Assembly: GCA_018830485.1 (NCBI GenBank)
Contig: JAHJRQ010000001.1
Location: 1 to 35,109, forward strand
From: Pseudomonadota bacterium
Lineage (GTDB): Bacteria > Desulfobacterota > Desulfobulbia > Desulfobulbales > Desulfurivibrionaceae
Reading direction: 5' to 3'
DNA: 35,109 bases
Shown: positions 1 through 7,122 of the stretch, piece after piece
Numbering within the stretch: the stretch's first letter is position 1
Layout of the letters: each line of letters begins with the position of its first letter
The notes under the pieces: model-generated
Databases searched by the model: none
Told to the model about the DNA's origin: nothing
The model's input: the letters and a program-made list of their open reading frames with translations, nothing else
Program-made: the position numbers and the translations under genes

Positions 1-138
1 AAATCAACTTCCTGTTGATTTTTCAAGCCGCAAAACCAAAACAAGTTTTGCCTTTGCTCACATTTTCAGCAACGTAAGTGGCTGAAAATGACGGGGCGTC
101 CTTGCCCCGCACAGGAGCCTTGAATTTTTCAAGGCTCC
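1..138. repeat. Run of five consecutive hairpins
   Basis: Five inverted repeats follow each other: 1-8/14-21 (8 bp, followed by T's), 30-36/45-51 (7 bp), 61-70/81-90 (10 bp), 92-97/104-109 (6 bp, G+C) and 114-124/128-138 (11 bp, 3-nt loop). All arms are perfect. No coding frame is evident. The first could terminate a plus-strand gene lying left of the window, and the last lies 12 nt past the stop of the minus-strand protease gene and could end its transcript. Five in a row is more than two terminators need, so a dispersed structured repeat is possible. Confidence 0.7.
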
Positions 139-150
139 CTTAAATGGATG

Positions 151-1602
151 TTATTTGAGTTTGAGGCCCAAAAATCTGGTGCGGCCGTCACGCTTGATGA
201 AAAAAGAAACCGTTGACTTGGCCTTTAACCCATTGATCACGCTGAGGAACCCCTTTACATTCCGGACAGGTTTCTGGTTTACCTCGAGGATCAGGTCTCC
301 CCTGCGCAGGCCGGCAAGGGCCGCAGGCGAGGAAGGCTCAACCCCGGTAACCAGCACCCCGTGCGTATCGGTGATGCCCAGGGCCGCGGCAATCTCCGGG
401 GTGAGATCCTGCACTCCCAGGCCAAGGCTTTTGTTGAGCGTCTCCGCCGGTTCGCTTACGGCAGCTTGCTCTTCGTTGAGTTTGGCAATGACCACCGGGA
501 GCTTTTTCACCGCGCCTTTCCGGTACAGGGTGACTTCCGCCCTGCTGCCCACCGTGGTTTCCGCCACCAGATTGGGCAGCATGCTCATCTGGGAGATTTC
601 CTTGCCGTTGAATTCGACAATGACGTCGCCCGGTTTGATGCCGGCCTTGTCCGCCGGACTGCCGGGGGAGACCTCGCCCACCAGGGCGCCGATGGGCCGG
701 TCGAGTTTGAACTGGGCGGCAAGCTCCGGGGTTACCGGCTGGATCATCACCCCGAGCCAGCCGCGCACCACCTTGCCATGTTCCTTGATCTGGTTGATGA
801 CGTTTTTAGCCATATTGGCCGGGATGGCGAAGCCGATACCGATGTTGCCGCCGCTGCGGCTGTAGATGGCGGTGTTGATCCCGACCATCTCGCCCTTGAG
901 GTTGAACAGGGGCCCCCCGGAGTTGCCCGGGTTGATGGAGGCGTCGGTCTGGATGAAGTTTTCATAGGGGCCGCTGCCCAGGGAACGGCCCTTGCCGCTG
1001 ACTATCCCGGCGGTAACGGTCTGCTCGAAACCGAAGGGATTGCCGATGGCCATGACCCAGTCGCCAACGCGCAATTTCTCCGAATCTCCGAAGGCTATTG
1101 CCGGCAGCCCGTTTCTGGGCGTGATCTTGAGCAGGGCAAGGTCTGTTTTCGGGTCGCGGCCGATGATCTTTGCGTCGTATTCCTCGAAGTTGGTCAACCG
1201 CACATTGATGGTGTCGGCGTTTTCCACGACATGGTTGTTGGTGACGATATAGCCATCCTTGGAGATGATTACCCCGGAGCCGAGGCTGGTTCGTTTCTGC
1301 TCCCGCTGGGGCTGATCCTGGTCAAAGGGCGAGGGCAGGCCGAAAAAGCGGCGGAACGGTTCGGGAATATCCTGGTGGTTGAACAGGTCGTGGGGAGAGC
1401 GGGAAGGCTTGACCGTTTGGGTGGTGTAAATATTGACCACGGTGGGACCGAGTTTGTCCGCCAGATCGGCAAAGGTTTCCGGAGGACTGCTTGCCGCCCG
1501 GCTTATTCCGGGGAGGGTAGCGAAAAAAAGTCCCATGAGCAGCAGGGTCAGGAAAACAGAAGCTGGACGGCGGCGGGAGAAGGTTGGCAAGGGCTGCATC
1601 AT
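151..1602 (-). CDS. degP: DegP/HtrA-type periplasmic serine protease (Do family)
   Basis: This is a 483-residue envelope protease/chaperone that would degrade or refold misfolded periplasmic proteins. The sequence shows an N-terminal hydrophobic signal segment (about 14-36), a trypsin-like domain with the triad His124 (TNNHVV), Asp154 (KTDLALL) and Ser228 (NPGNSGGPL), then two PDZ domains (about 270-370 and 390-480). Length and domain order match DegP/DegQ/MucD proteins. The ATG is chosen because AAGGAG lies 6 nt upstream; a second ATG follows directly. It lies downstream of an ECF sigma/anti-sigma pair on the same strand but beyond a strong terminator, so it probably has its own promoter. 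The linkage fits an envelope-stress response. DegQ or MucD are equally valid names. Confidence 0.95.
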   Translation of the reverse strand: MMQPLPTFSRRRPASVFLTLLLMGLFFATLPGISRAASSPPETFADLADKLGPTVVNIYTTQTVKPSRSPHDLFNHQDIPEPFRRFFGLPSPFDQDQPQREQKRTSLGSGVIISKDGYIVTNNHVVENADTINVRLTNFEEYDAKIIGRDPKTDLALLKITPRNGLPAIAFGDSEKLRVGDWVMAIGNPFGFEQTVTAGIVSGKGRSLGSGPYENFIQTDASINPGNSGGPLFNLKGEMVGINTAIYSRSGGNIGIGFAIPANMAKNVINQIKEHGKVVRGWLGVMIQPVTPELAAQFKLDRPIGALVGEVSPGSPADKAGIKPGDVIVEFNGKEISQMSMLPNLVAETTVGSRAEVTLYRKGAVKKLPVVIAKLNEEQAAVSEPAETLNKSLGLGVQDLTPEIAAALGITDTHGVLVTGVEPSSPAALAGLRRGDLILEVNQKPVRNVKGFLSVINGLKAKSTVSFFIKRDGRTRFLGLKLK

Positions 1603-1663
1603 TGTGGACTCCTTGGTGTGTTGAACAAGACAAAAGTGTCGTGCGGGGATGTTACGTATGTTA

Positions 1664-1696
1664 TGTATTGTGTATATCTCTTTAGCCGGAAGTCAA
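1664..1696 (-). promoter_or_regulatory. Weak candidate promoter for the HtrA gene
   Basis: On the minus strand TTGACT (1691-1696) is followed by several AT-rich hexamers (TATACA at short spacing, ACAATA at 19 nt), none ideal. The -35 sits in a small dyad (CCGGA 1686-1690 / TCCGG 1698-1702), which might be an operator. No sigma-E-like GGAACTT box was seen here. Confidence 0.25.
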
Positions 1697-1728
1697 GTCC
1701 GGTGTGTACATCCTTCATCCCCCCTCCC

Positions 1729-1771
1729 AAAAAAAAGCGGGACCGCGGGAGCGAGGCTGCTCCGCGGTCCC
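1729..1771 (-). terminator. Rho-independent terminator after the sigma/anti-sigma operon
   Basis: Read on the minus strand, a 13-bp G+C-rich stem (arms 1759-1771 and 1739-1752, one bulged G, 6-nt loop) is followed by eight T's (complement of A's at 1729-1736). It lies about 118 nt past the anti-sigma stop and upstream of the protease gene, so it separates the two units. Confidence 0.85.
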
Positions 1772-1888
1772 AGGAAAGAGCCCTTCTGGGGAAGAAGGGA
1801 GAAGGAAGGGATGCTTGGAGGATGCGCATCCTGAAAAAAAGACATGGCGTGACGGGTAAAAGTTCCTGAAAAAATTCAAGGCATGGTG

Positions 1889-2689
1889 TTATTCAAAGCG
1901 GATGGCAGCGGTCAAGACCGTTTTGCCGTAGCCGAACCGTGCCTCCGCGGCTGCGGCAGGCGCCAGGGCGTAGTGGTGCCGGTCGAGCAGTTCATGGAAA
2001 TTGTCCAGTTCCGCCTGGGGAAGATGTACAAGGAAGAGATTGGCGGTGATGCGGTGGAGCTGCCAGTTGTGGCGCACTATTTCCCGGCAGAGCACGACCT
2101 GGCTTTCGTGGTCGATTTTTTCAATGAGGACATGGATATCCGGGGACAACAGGCGAGGGGCATGGTCAGCCGCGGGCCGCCGGGTTGTCGGGGCGAGGGA
2201 TGCCAATCGTTCGCTCAGGCTGCCTCCGTCATGGGAGACGGCAAACATGGAGTTCGGGGCAATGGGGAGCCGCCGGGGGGTGAGAAGTTCCCCGTGCGAC
2301 GTGGCGCTCATGCGGGCCGGGCGGGAGGAAAGAACGCCGGGTTGCTCCAGGTGCGAGGTTTTCAGCAGAAAACCGGCCAGCATGGCAAGGGTGAATATGG
2401 CGGCGGCGGCCGGGATGGACAGGGAAAAATTCAGGGATTCGACAAGCGCCCAGGCACGTTGGAAAATCCCCCGTTGTGCCAGTTTCGCGTGGATGCCGGG
2501 GAGCAGATCCGCCGGAGGAGTCTGTGGCTCGAGATTGTGCATCAGGCCGAGGATCTGCTGGAAATCCCGCCATTCCTTGGCGCAGGCCTGGCAGTCGAGA
2601 AGATGGCCGGTCAGGGCGTGCAGTTCTTCGCGGCTAAGGGTGTTGTCCGCGAAATCGGTGAACAGCATGTGGGCGTCAGTGCATTGCAT
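1889..2689 (-). CDS. Membrane anti-sigma factor with zinc-finger N-terminus
   Basis: This 266-residue protein begins with an anti-sigma zinc-finger-like segment carrying His29-x3-Cys33-x2-Cys36 (HLLDCQAC), the ZAS/zf-HC2 signature that holds ECF sigma factors inactive. A single hydrophobic segment follows at about 88-110, so the N-terminus would be cytoplasmic and the C-terminal 150 residues periplasmic. The C-terminal part resembles the sensor regions of sigma regulators (DUF2275-like by impression; not certain). The gene starts 16 nt after the ECF sigma stop, the usual sigma/anti-sigma arrangement, and a terminator follows. The partner is therefore inferred to be the upstream sigma factor. 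What it senses cannot be told. Confidence 0.85.
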   Translation of the reverse strand: MQCTDAHMLFTDFADNTLSREELHALTGHLLDCQACAKEWRDFQQILGLMHNLEPQTPPADLLPGIHAKLAQRGIFQRAWALVESLNFSLSIPAAAAIFTLAMLAGFLLKTSHLEQPGVLSSRPARMSATSHGELLTPRRLPIAPNSMFAVSHDGGSLSERLASLAPTTRRPAADHAPRLLSPDIHVLIEKIDHESQVVLCREIVRHNWQLHRITANLFLVHLPQAELDNFHELLDRHHYALAPAAAAEARFGYGKTVLTAAIRFE

Positions 2690-2705
2690 AGGCGGGCCGT
2701 TTCGT

Positions 2706-3266
2706 TTACAGGAAATGTTTTAGGCGATTTTTCAGGGCCAGGCGGGCCCGGTTCAACTTTGATTTGACCGTGCCCATGGGCAGGCCGAGGATTTCGCTGA
2801 TCTCTTCGTAGGACAGCTCTTGCAGATCGCGGAGAAGAATAACCTCTTTTTCCGCCGGCGCCAGGGTGGCGATGGCTTCTCGCACCAGGCGGGAGGTGTT
2901 CTGCCGTTCATACTCTTTTTCCGGAGTAGCTCCGGAGCTGAGGTTCAGTCCGGTTTCCGTGTCGTCCAGGGACTGGTTGGTGAAAAATCCCCTGCGGCGA
3001 AGTTTCTGGTAACGGTTCCGGCAGTGGTTCATGGCAAGCTGATAGAGCCAGGCCCCGAACTTGCTTTCGTCCTGGAGTTTGTCCATTTGCCGGAACACGG
3101 TGACGAAGATGTCCTGGGCGAGATCCTTGGCCTCGTCCTCCTGCTTCACATACCCAAGCGCCAGATTGTAGATCTTCCTCTGGTAGAGGGCGACCAGCCG
3201 GTTAAAGGCCTGCTGGTTCCCCTGGCGAAAGGCGCGGACAAGTTGGGCTGCTTCTTGGTATGGCAT
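2706..3266 (-). CDS. rpoE: ECF-type RNA polymerase sigma factor (RpoE/SigW-like)
   Basis: This is a 186-residue extracytoplasmic-function sigma factor. Region 2 is visible in the DLAQDIFVTVFRQ and FGAWLYQLAMNHCRNRYQK stretches, region 4 in LAPAEKEVILLRDLQELSYEEI followed by GTVKSKLNRAR, the -35-binding helix-turn-helix. Only these two regions are present, as in ECF factors. I start at the ATG at 3266. A TTG at 3299 would add 11 residues, but it has no Shine-Dalgarno and lies only about 10 nt after the predicted transcript start. A sigma-E-like promoter just upstream suggests positive autoregulation. It is translated immediately before its anti-sigma factor. The symbol is generic. Confidence 0.92.
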   Translation of the reverse strand: MPYQEAAQLVRAFRQGNQQAFNRLVALYQRKIYNLALGYVKQEDEAKDLAQDIFVTVFRQMDKLQDESKFGAWLYQLAMNHCRNRYQKLRRRGFFTNQSLDDTETGLNLSSGATPEKEYERQNTSRLVREAIATLAPAEKEVILLRDLQELSYEEISEILGLPMGTVKSKLNRARLALKNRLKHFL

Positions 3267-3315
3267 TGTTATCCGCTTGCCCTTCAAGGCCAGGGCCAAT
3301 GTGTGCTGTTAATTA

Positions 3316-3343
3316 TGAGACAACCACCCGGATAAAAAGTTCC
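3316..3343 (-). promoter_or_regulatory. Sigma-E-like (ECF) autoregulatory promoter
   Basis: The minus strand reads GGAACTT (complement of 3337-3343), a 16-nt spacer, then TCTCA (complement of 3316-3320). This matches the GGAACTT-N16-TCTGA pattern of sigma-E-type promoters with one mismatch. It lies about 50 nt upstream of the ECF sigma ATG, where an autoregulated promoter is expected. The sigma specificity is inferred. Confidence 0.65.
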
Positions 3344-3453
3344 GGGTAAAATGGAAACGCGTTTTCGGCGATTTCACCGAAGAGGGGCGCTGGGAAAGAG
3401 AGCCTCTTGCTCGATTAAACAAAAAAGGAATCAAAAGAACAACAGGAAAGCGC

Positions 3454-3501
3454 GGGGAATCGTGATTCGCGGGTTTTGCGCGGACGCTTGAAAGATTCCC
3501 C
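3454..3501. repeat. Inverted repeat in the sigma-factor upstream region
   Basis: GGGGAATC (3454-3461) is repeated inverted as GATTCCCC (3494-3501), with 32 nt between. It lies in the 305-bp divergent gap between the sigma gene and the next plus-strand gene. Apart from the ECF promoter nothing else is clear in this gap; the short open frames there look non-coding. Confidence 0.35.
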
Positions 3502-3571
3502 ATGATTGGGTATCTTGTTTTTTTCGAGGTGTTCCTGTGCCGTTGCTCCCCCTTTGTTATGAGACTCTTCC

Positions 3572-3940
3572 ATGATAGAAAAAATCGTCACTGACTTGAA
3601 GAATATATTTGTTTTCAAGGAGAGCACCCAGGTCGGGGATATCGTCCTGATCGTGGCCGAAAAAATTATGTATGCCCTGGTTACCGGAATCGAGCGGGAT
3701 TATGCCAAGAAAGAGGAGTGGTGGCAGGTGGGTCTGCAGTTGCTGACCATTCCTCCGCAGAAGACGGTCTGGACCTTGCGGACCCCGCAGTTCACCGGGC
3801 AGGAAATATTCACCATGGGGGGCGAGGAGCGCTTTATCAAGGCCATCGACTTCGGCAGGGGTGAGGCAGCGGAGAAGAAAAAGGGCGAACCGGCGGGGCC
3901 CGGGAAAAAGAAAGGATCTTTTCTCAAGGTGATCAAGTAA
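3572..3940 (+). CDS. Conserved hypothetical protein
   Basis: This is a 122-residue protein of unknown function. It is soluble-looking: no signal peptide or membrane segment, a mixed alpha/beta N-terminal 90 residues (start MIEKIVTDLKNIFVFKE) and a Lys/Gly/Pro-rich basic tail (about 95-122) that is probably disordered. The even hydrophobic pattern and typical local codon use support a real gene, and the sequence gives the impression of a family found in Desulfobacterota, without a function. No good Shine-Dalgarno precedes the ATG. It is divergent from the ECF sigma gene and convergent with the mini-protein gene at 3968-4141. Confidence 0.65.
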   Translation: MIEKIVTDLKNIFVFKESTQVGDIVLIVAEKIMYALVTGIERDYAKKEEWWQVGLQLLTIPPQKTVWTLRTPQFTGQEIFTMGGEERFIKAIDFGRGEAAEKKKGEPAGPGKKKGSFLKVIK

Positions 3941-3967
3941 GAAGGGCTTCGTGGAAAAGGGAGTGTG

Positions 3968-4141
3968 TCAGGCGCTCTTGCGGCAGCCGTTTAAGACAAA
4001 GAAATTTTCAACCATCTCCATCATCTGCCTGTAACACTGGGGACAATAGCCGTGTGAGAACTGTGCCCCGGACCTGGCAGCCTGTTTTGCCCAGCCCTTG
4101 TGATTTTTTGTTTTGTGACAAACGCAGCAGATTACTTGCAT
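3968..4141 (-). CDS. 57-residue zinc-ribbon-like mini-protein (CxxC...CxxC)
   Basis: This small gene encodes 57 residues with Cys5-x2-Cys8 (ICCVCHKTK) and Cys33-x2-Cys36 (HGYCPQCYRQ), a likely four-cysteine zinc site. The spacing and the GAQFSHGYCPQC block recall a short module (ICxxCKKIRD... SHGICPxC) often found at the end of response regulators and histidine kinases in Desulfobacterota and Geobacter relatives; here it stands alone. Support for translation is good: GAGGAG lies 7 nt before the ATG, and the frame is closed cleanly by TGA. It is divergent from thiL (77-bp gap) and convergent with the hypothetical gene to the left. Function is unknown; metal binding or a signalling adaptor role is inference. 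Confidence 0.75.
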   Translation of the reverse strand: MQVICCVCHKTKNHKGWAKQAARSGAQFSHGYCPQCYRQMMEMVENFFVLNGCRKSA

Positions 4142-4218
4142 GGCTGGGCTCCTCGTTGTTCTTTGCTCTACGGATCGGGATAGTTTCCGGAAAACTTGAT
4201 GAAAAAATTGGGGGAGGC

Positions 4219-5211
4219 ATGACGCGGTCCGAAGGAGAAAGAGGGATTATCGCCCGTATCCGTCAGGCGGCGGGGAGTTCGGACGACCTTGTGATCGGGA
4301 TCGGCGATGATTGCGCGGTCTACCGGACGGCCCAGGGGAGGGTCAGCTTGGTTACCACCGATACCATGGTGGCGGGAGTGCATTTTGACTCAGCCTGGCA
4401 TCCGCCCCGTGAGCTGGGCAGGAAAGCGGCCTCGGTCAATATCAGCGACATCGCCGCCATGGGCGGTCTGCCCCGTTTTGCCCTGCTTTCCCTGGCCTTG
4501 ACCCCGGCCTTTGCGAGTCAGTGGCTGGATGCATTCATGTCCGGTTTTTTGGCCGTGCTTGCCGAACATGGGGTTGTGCTGATCGGCGGGGACACGGTGC
4601 GGAGCGAACAGGAGAGCGTGCTTTCCGTTACGATGCTCGGGGAGATGGACGAGGCAGAGCTGATTACCAGAAAGGGCGCCCGGCCCGGCGATGTGGTTCT
4701 GGTCAGCGGTTTCCTGGGCGAGGCTGCGGCTGGTCTCGCCCTGTGCCGGATGGGATTGGTTCATGATCCCGTCTGGCAGCCATTGGTCCGAGCGCATCTG
4801 GACCCGGTTCCCCAGGTGACTGTCGGCAGGGTTTTGGCCGCGAGCGGGCTTGTCCATGCCATGCAGGATCTCTCCGACGGCCTGGCCACAGATCTGGCCC
4901 ATATCTGCGCGGAAAGCAAGGTTGGGGCGGTGGTGGCGGCGGAAATGATTCCCCTTTCCCCCCTGCTGCGCAAGGCGGCGGCAACCTGCGGCCAGTCTCC
5001 CCTTGACTGGGCGCTTGCCGGCGGGGAGGATTATCAATTGCTCTTCACCGCGGGCGAGCAGCAGGCGGCGTCGCTCCGCGCTCTTGTCAGGGAAAAAACC
5101 GGCAAGGAGCTTTTTGCCGTGGGACGTATTGTCGAGGGCCAGGGTGTTTTTCTTGAAGAAGCGGGACAGAGCCGGGAGATCAGCTACCGTGGCTATGAGC
5201 ATTTCAGATAA
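4219..5211 (+). CDS. thiL: Thiamine-monophosphate kinase
   Basis: ThiL phosphorylates thiamine monophosphate with ATP to give thiamine diphosphate, the last step of cofactor synthesis. The 330-residue product has the family motifs in order: IGIGDDCAV (26-34), TDTMVAGVHF, SVNISDIAAMGG, LIGGDTVRS, the ITRKGARPGD block, DLSDGLATDL and AGGEDYQLLF near the C-terminus. The metal- and nucleotide-binding aspartates are present. The ATG at 4219 fits the family length (about 325-330); the frame is open 55 codons further upstream, but that part overlaps the divergent mini-protein gene and is not ThiL-like. The GGGGAGG just before the ATG is unusually close (1 nt). The next gene starts inside its last codons, suggesting coupled translation. 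Confidence 0.95.
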   Translation: MTRSEGERGIIARIRQAAGSSDDLVIGIGDDCAVYRTAQGRVSLVTTDTMVAGVHFDSAWHPPRELGRKAASVNISDIAAMGGLPRFALLSLALTPAFASQWLDAFMSGFLAVLAEHGVVLIGGDTVRSEQESVLSVTMLGEMDEAELITRKGARPGDVVLVSGFLGEAAAGLALCRMGLVHDPVWQPLVRAHLDPVPQVTVGRVLAASGLVHAMQDLSDGLATDLAHICAESKVGAVVAAEMIPLSPLLRKAAATCGQSPLDWALAGGEDYQLLFTAGEQQAASLRALVREKTGKELFAVGRIVEGQGVFLEEAGQSREISYRGYEHFR

Positions 5212-6076
5212 CCGGCCGGAGGGGCTGCCTCCGGCTGTAACGGCGTTTACCCTGCGGATCACCGTTGCGCCTGAGGATGCGGGTTCGGCCTGCGATCTCC
5301 TCGCCTCCCGGGCCGGACTTGCCAAGAGCCGGGTGAAGGACGCCATGTGCAAGGGGGCGGTTTGGCTGACCGGCAAAAGGGGCGGACGGAAACGGTTGCG
5401 AAAGGCAACCGCGCAGCCGGAGCCGGGCGAGGTGCTGGATCTGTATTACGACGCGCGGCTTCTCGCGCTGAAACCGCCGGCACCCCGATGTCTCCTCGAT
5501 GCCAGGCACTACAGCGTTTGGCTGAAACCAGCCGGCCTGCTCGCCCAGGGAACGGACTACGGCGATCATTGCTCGCTGGTGCGCCAGGTCGAGGTCCATT
5601 TCCGCCTGAAACGGCCGGTTCTGCCCGTGCATCGGTTGGATCGGGAAGCGGCCGGCCTGATGATCCTTGCCCACACCAAGGCGGCGGCAGCCAAACTTTC
5701 CCGATTGTTGCAGGATAAGGCCATTGACAAGCAGTACCGGGTGACGGTGCTCGGCCGTCTCCCCTCGGAGTCCGGGACGATTGAACTGCCGCTGGACAAT
5801 AAGCCCGCCCTCACCGGATACACCCTCGCCGCCTATGATCCGGCCAGTGACAGTTCCGTGGTCGAGGTCACCCTCGGAACCGGACGTCTGCATCAGATCC
5901 GCCGGCACTTTGCCATGCTCGGCCACCCCGTCCTCGGGGATCCGAAGTATGGGGCCGGGAACAAGAACAGCACCGGCATGGAGCTTGTCGCCCATCGGCT
6001 TGCCTTTCGCTGCCCCTTCACCAGGAAGGAGGTATGTGTCAGCCTGGAAACCCAGGCTGGGACGATTATTTCTTAG
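5195..6076 (+). CDS. RluA/RluD-family RNA pseudouridine synthase
   Basis: This 293-residue enzyme would convert specific uridines in rRNA or tRNA to pseudouridine. The family signature VHRLDREAAGLM carries the catalytic Asp149 (HRLD), followed by ALTGYTL, GRLHQIRRHFAMLGHPVLGDPKYG and HRLAF, all typical of the RluA/C/D group. The N-terminal 85 residues hold an S4-like RNA-binding segment (LAKSRVKDAMCKGAVWL). The ATG at 5195 is chosen because it overlaps the last 17 nt of thiL and gives a normal family length; starts further upstream lie inside thiL and look non-coding. The 3' end overlaps convergent mtgA by 11 bp. Target nucleotide cannot be assigned. Confidence 0.9.
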   Translation: MSISDNRPEGLPPAVTAFTLRITVAPEDAGSACDLLASRAGLAKSRVKDAMCKGAVWLTGKRGGRKRLRKATAQPEPGEVLDLYYDARLLALKPPAPRCLLDARHYSVWLKPAGLLAQGTDYGDHCSLVRQVEVHFRLKRPVLPVHRLDREAAGLMILAHTKAAAAKLSRLLQDKAIDKQYRVTVLGRLPSESGTIELPLDNKPALTGYTLAAYDPASDSSVVEVTLGTGRLHQIRRHFAMLGHPVLGDPKYGAGNKNSTGMELVAHRLAFRCPFTRKEVCVSLETQAGTIIS

Positions 6077-6857
6077 GGGGGGCGCCGAGGTGTTTGCGCA
6101 GGGAAGCAGGGCCGCCCATGAGCCGCATCTGCCGCTGGATATGCCAGGCCCGTTCGCTGATGTAGCCGGAAGGCCGGGCGGCATTTGACCGCAGAGGGCT
6201 GGGCAGTATGGCCGCCAGGATGGCGGCTTCCGCGCTATTGAGCTTGGCGGCCGGTTTGTGGAAATACGCCCGGCTGGCCGCTTCCACCCCGAAGATGCCT
6301 GGACCGAACTCCGCCACGTTGAGGTAGACCTCGAGAATGCGGCGTTTTGGCCAGAGCCCCTCGATCAGCAGGGTGAAATACACCTCCATTCCCTTGCGGA
6401 TATAGCTTCGCCCCGGCCAGAGGAAGAGATTCTTGGCAACCTGCTGGGAAATGGTGCTTGCCCCATGCACCCGTTTCCGGCGCTGGTTGCGTTCCCATGC
6501 CTTTTCGATGGCGTCAAAATCAAACCCCATGTGGCTGAAAAATTTTTGGTCTTCTGAGGCGATTGCCGCCAGCGGGGCATACGGGGAAATGCGGTCCATG
6601 TTCACCCACTGGTAGCGGAAACGGTACTCCTTGTCTTTTTTCCACAGGGAGGCGATCTGGCGCTGGACCATCAGGGAACTGCCCGGCAGCGGCACCCAGC
6701 GAAAGAGAAGGGTGATCGCCATGGTGGCCGCGAGGAAGCAGGCAAACCAGCGGAATGCGAGACGGAAAAACGAACGGAGCCGATGGCTGAATCGCTTCCT
6801 CCCGAACGGCAGGTCTTGGGGGGAGTTTTCGGCGTTGTTGCGAGGGGAGATATGCAT
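6066..6857 (-). CDS. mtgA: Monofunctional biosynthetic peptidoglycan transglycosylase
   Basis: MtgA polymerises lipid II into glycan strands at the outer face of the inner membrane. The 263-residue protein has one N-terminal membrane anchor (about 31-53) and a GT51 domain with the catalytic Glu102 (IASEDQKFF), the GASTISQQVAKNLFL motif, RKGMEVYFTLLIE, KRRILEVYLNVAEFGPGIFG and AARAYF-like ASRAYF. No transpeptidase domain follows, so it is the monofunctional form and not a class A PBP. It is convergent with the pseudouridine synthase gene, overlapping by 11 bp. The ATG lacks an obvious Shine-Dalgarno, so the exact start is less sure than the identity. Confidence 0.93.
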   Translation of the reverse strand: MHISPRNNAENSPQDLPFGRKRFSHRLRSFFRLAFRWFACFLAATMAITLLFRWVPLPGSSLMVQRQIASLWKKDKEYRFRYQWVNMDRISPYAPLAAIASEDQKFFSHMGFDFDAIEKAWERNQRRKRVHGASTISQQVAKNLFLWPGRSYIRKGMEVYFTLLIEGLWPKRRILEVYLNVAEFGPGIFGVEAASRAYFHKPAAKLNSAEAAILAAILPSPLRSNAARPSGYISERAWHIQRQMRLMGGPASLRKHLGAPPKK

Positions 6858-6989
6858 AGAGGGAGAAGGCCGGAGCGTACGGCTGCTCGGCGCACGCCAG
6901 GGGCAATGGTGGTTGCTGGATATTTTTCAGCGCCCCATGGCGCGTAAATTTATGTCTCCGTCATGCTTGGGAAAAAAGTAATGATCGGC

Positions 6990-7018
6990 TGTATAGCCGT
7001 TTTTTTCGCCGGAGGCAA
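6990..7018 (-). promoter_or_regulatory. Candidate mtgA promoter overlapping a dyad
   Basis: On the minus strand TTGCCT (complement of 7013-7018), 17 nt, then TATACA (complement of 6990-6995) form a plausible sigma-70 promoter about 130 nt upstream of mtgA. The -10 sits inside a perfect dyad CGGCT-GTAT-AGCCG (6986-6999). Read on the plus strand this dyad is followed by eight T's (7000-7007... approximately) and looks like an intrinsic terminator, though no plus-strand gene precedes it. Confidence 0.4.
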
Positions 7019-7062
7019 GAGGAATGGATTTTCGGGCGGTTTCCCCTGGTCCGGCAGGGCGG

Positions 7063-7099
7063 GCGGGTTTTCTTCCCGCGCACCCGGGGAAAAACCCGC
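7063..7099 (-). terminator. Possible terminator hairpin after the glucan synthase gene
   Basis: GCGGGTTTT (7063-7071) pairs with AAAACCCGC (7091-7099), and the inside can pair further (TTCCC with GGGG). It lies 24 nt downstream of the minus-strand stop codon. There is no T-run after it on the minus strand, so it may instead stabilise the mRNA end. Confidence 0.35.
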
Positions 7100-7122
7100 A
7101 AGAGCATGGTGAGTCGCCGGGG

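Noticed and set aside
3297-3299. TTG start for the ECF sigma gene
   Set aside because: It lacks a Shine-Dalgarno and lies within about 10 nt of the predicted transcript start; the ATG at 3266 fits better.
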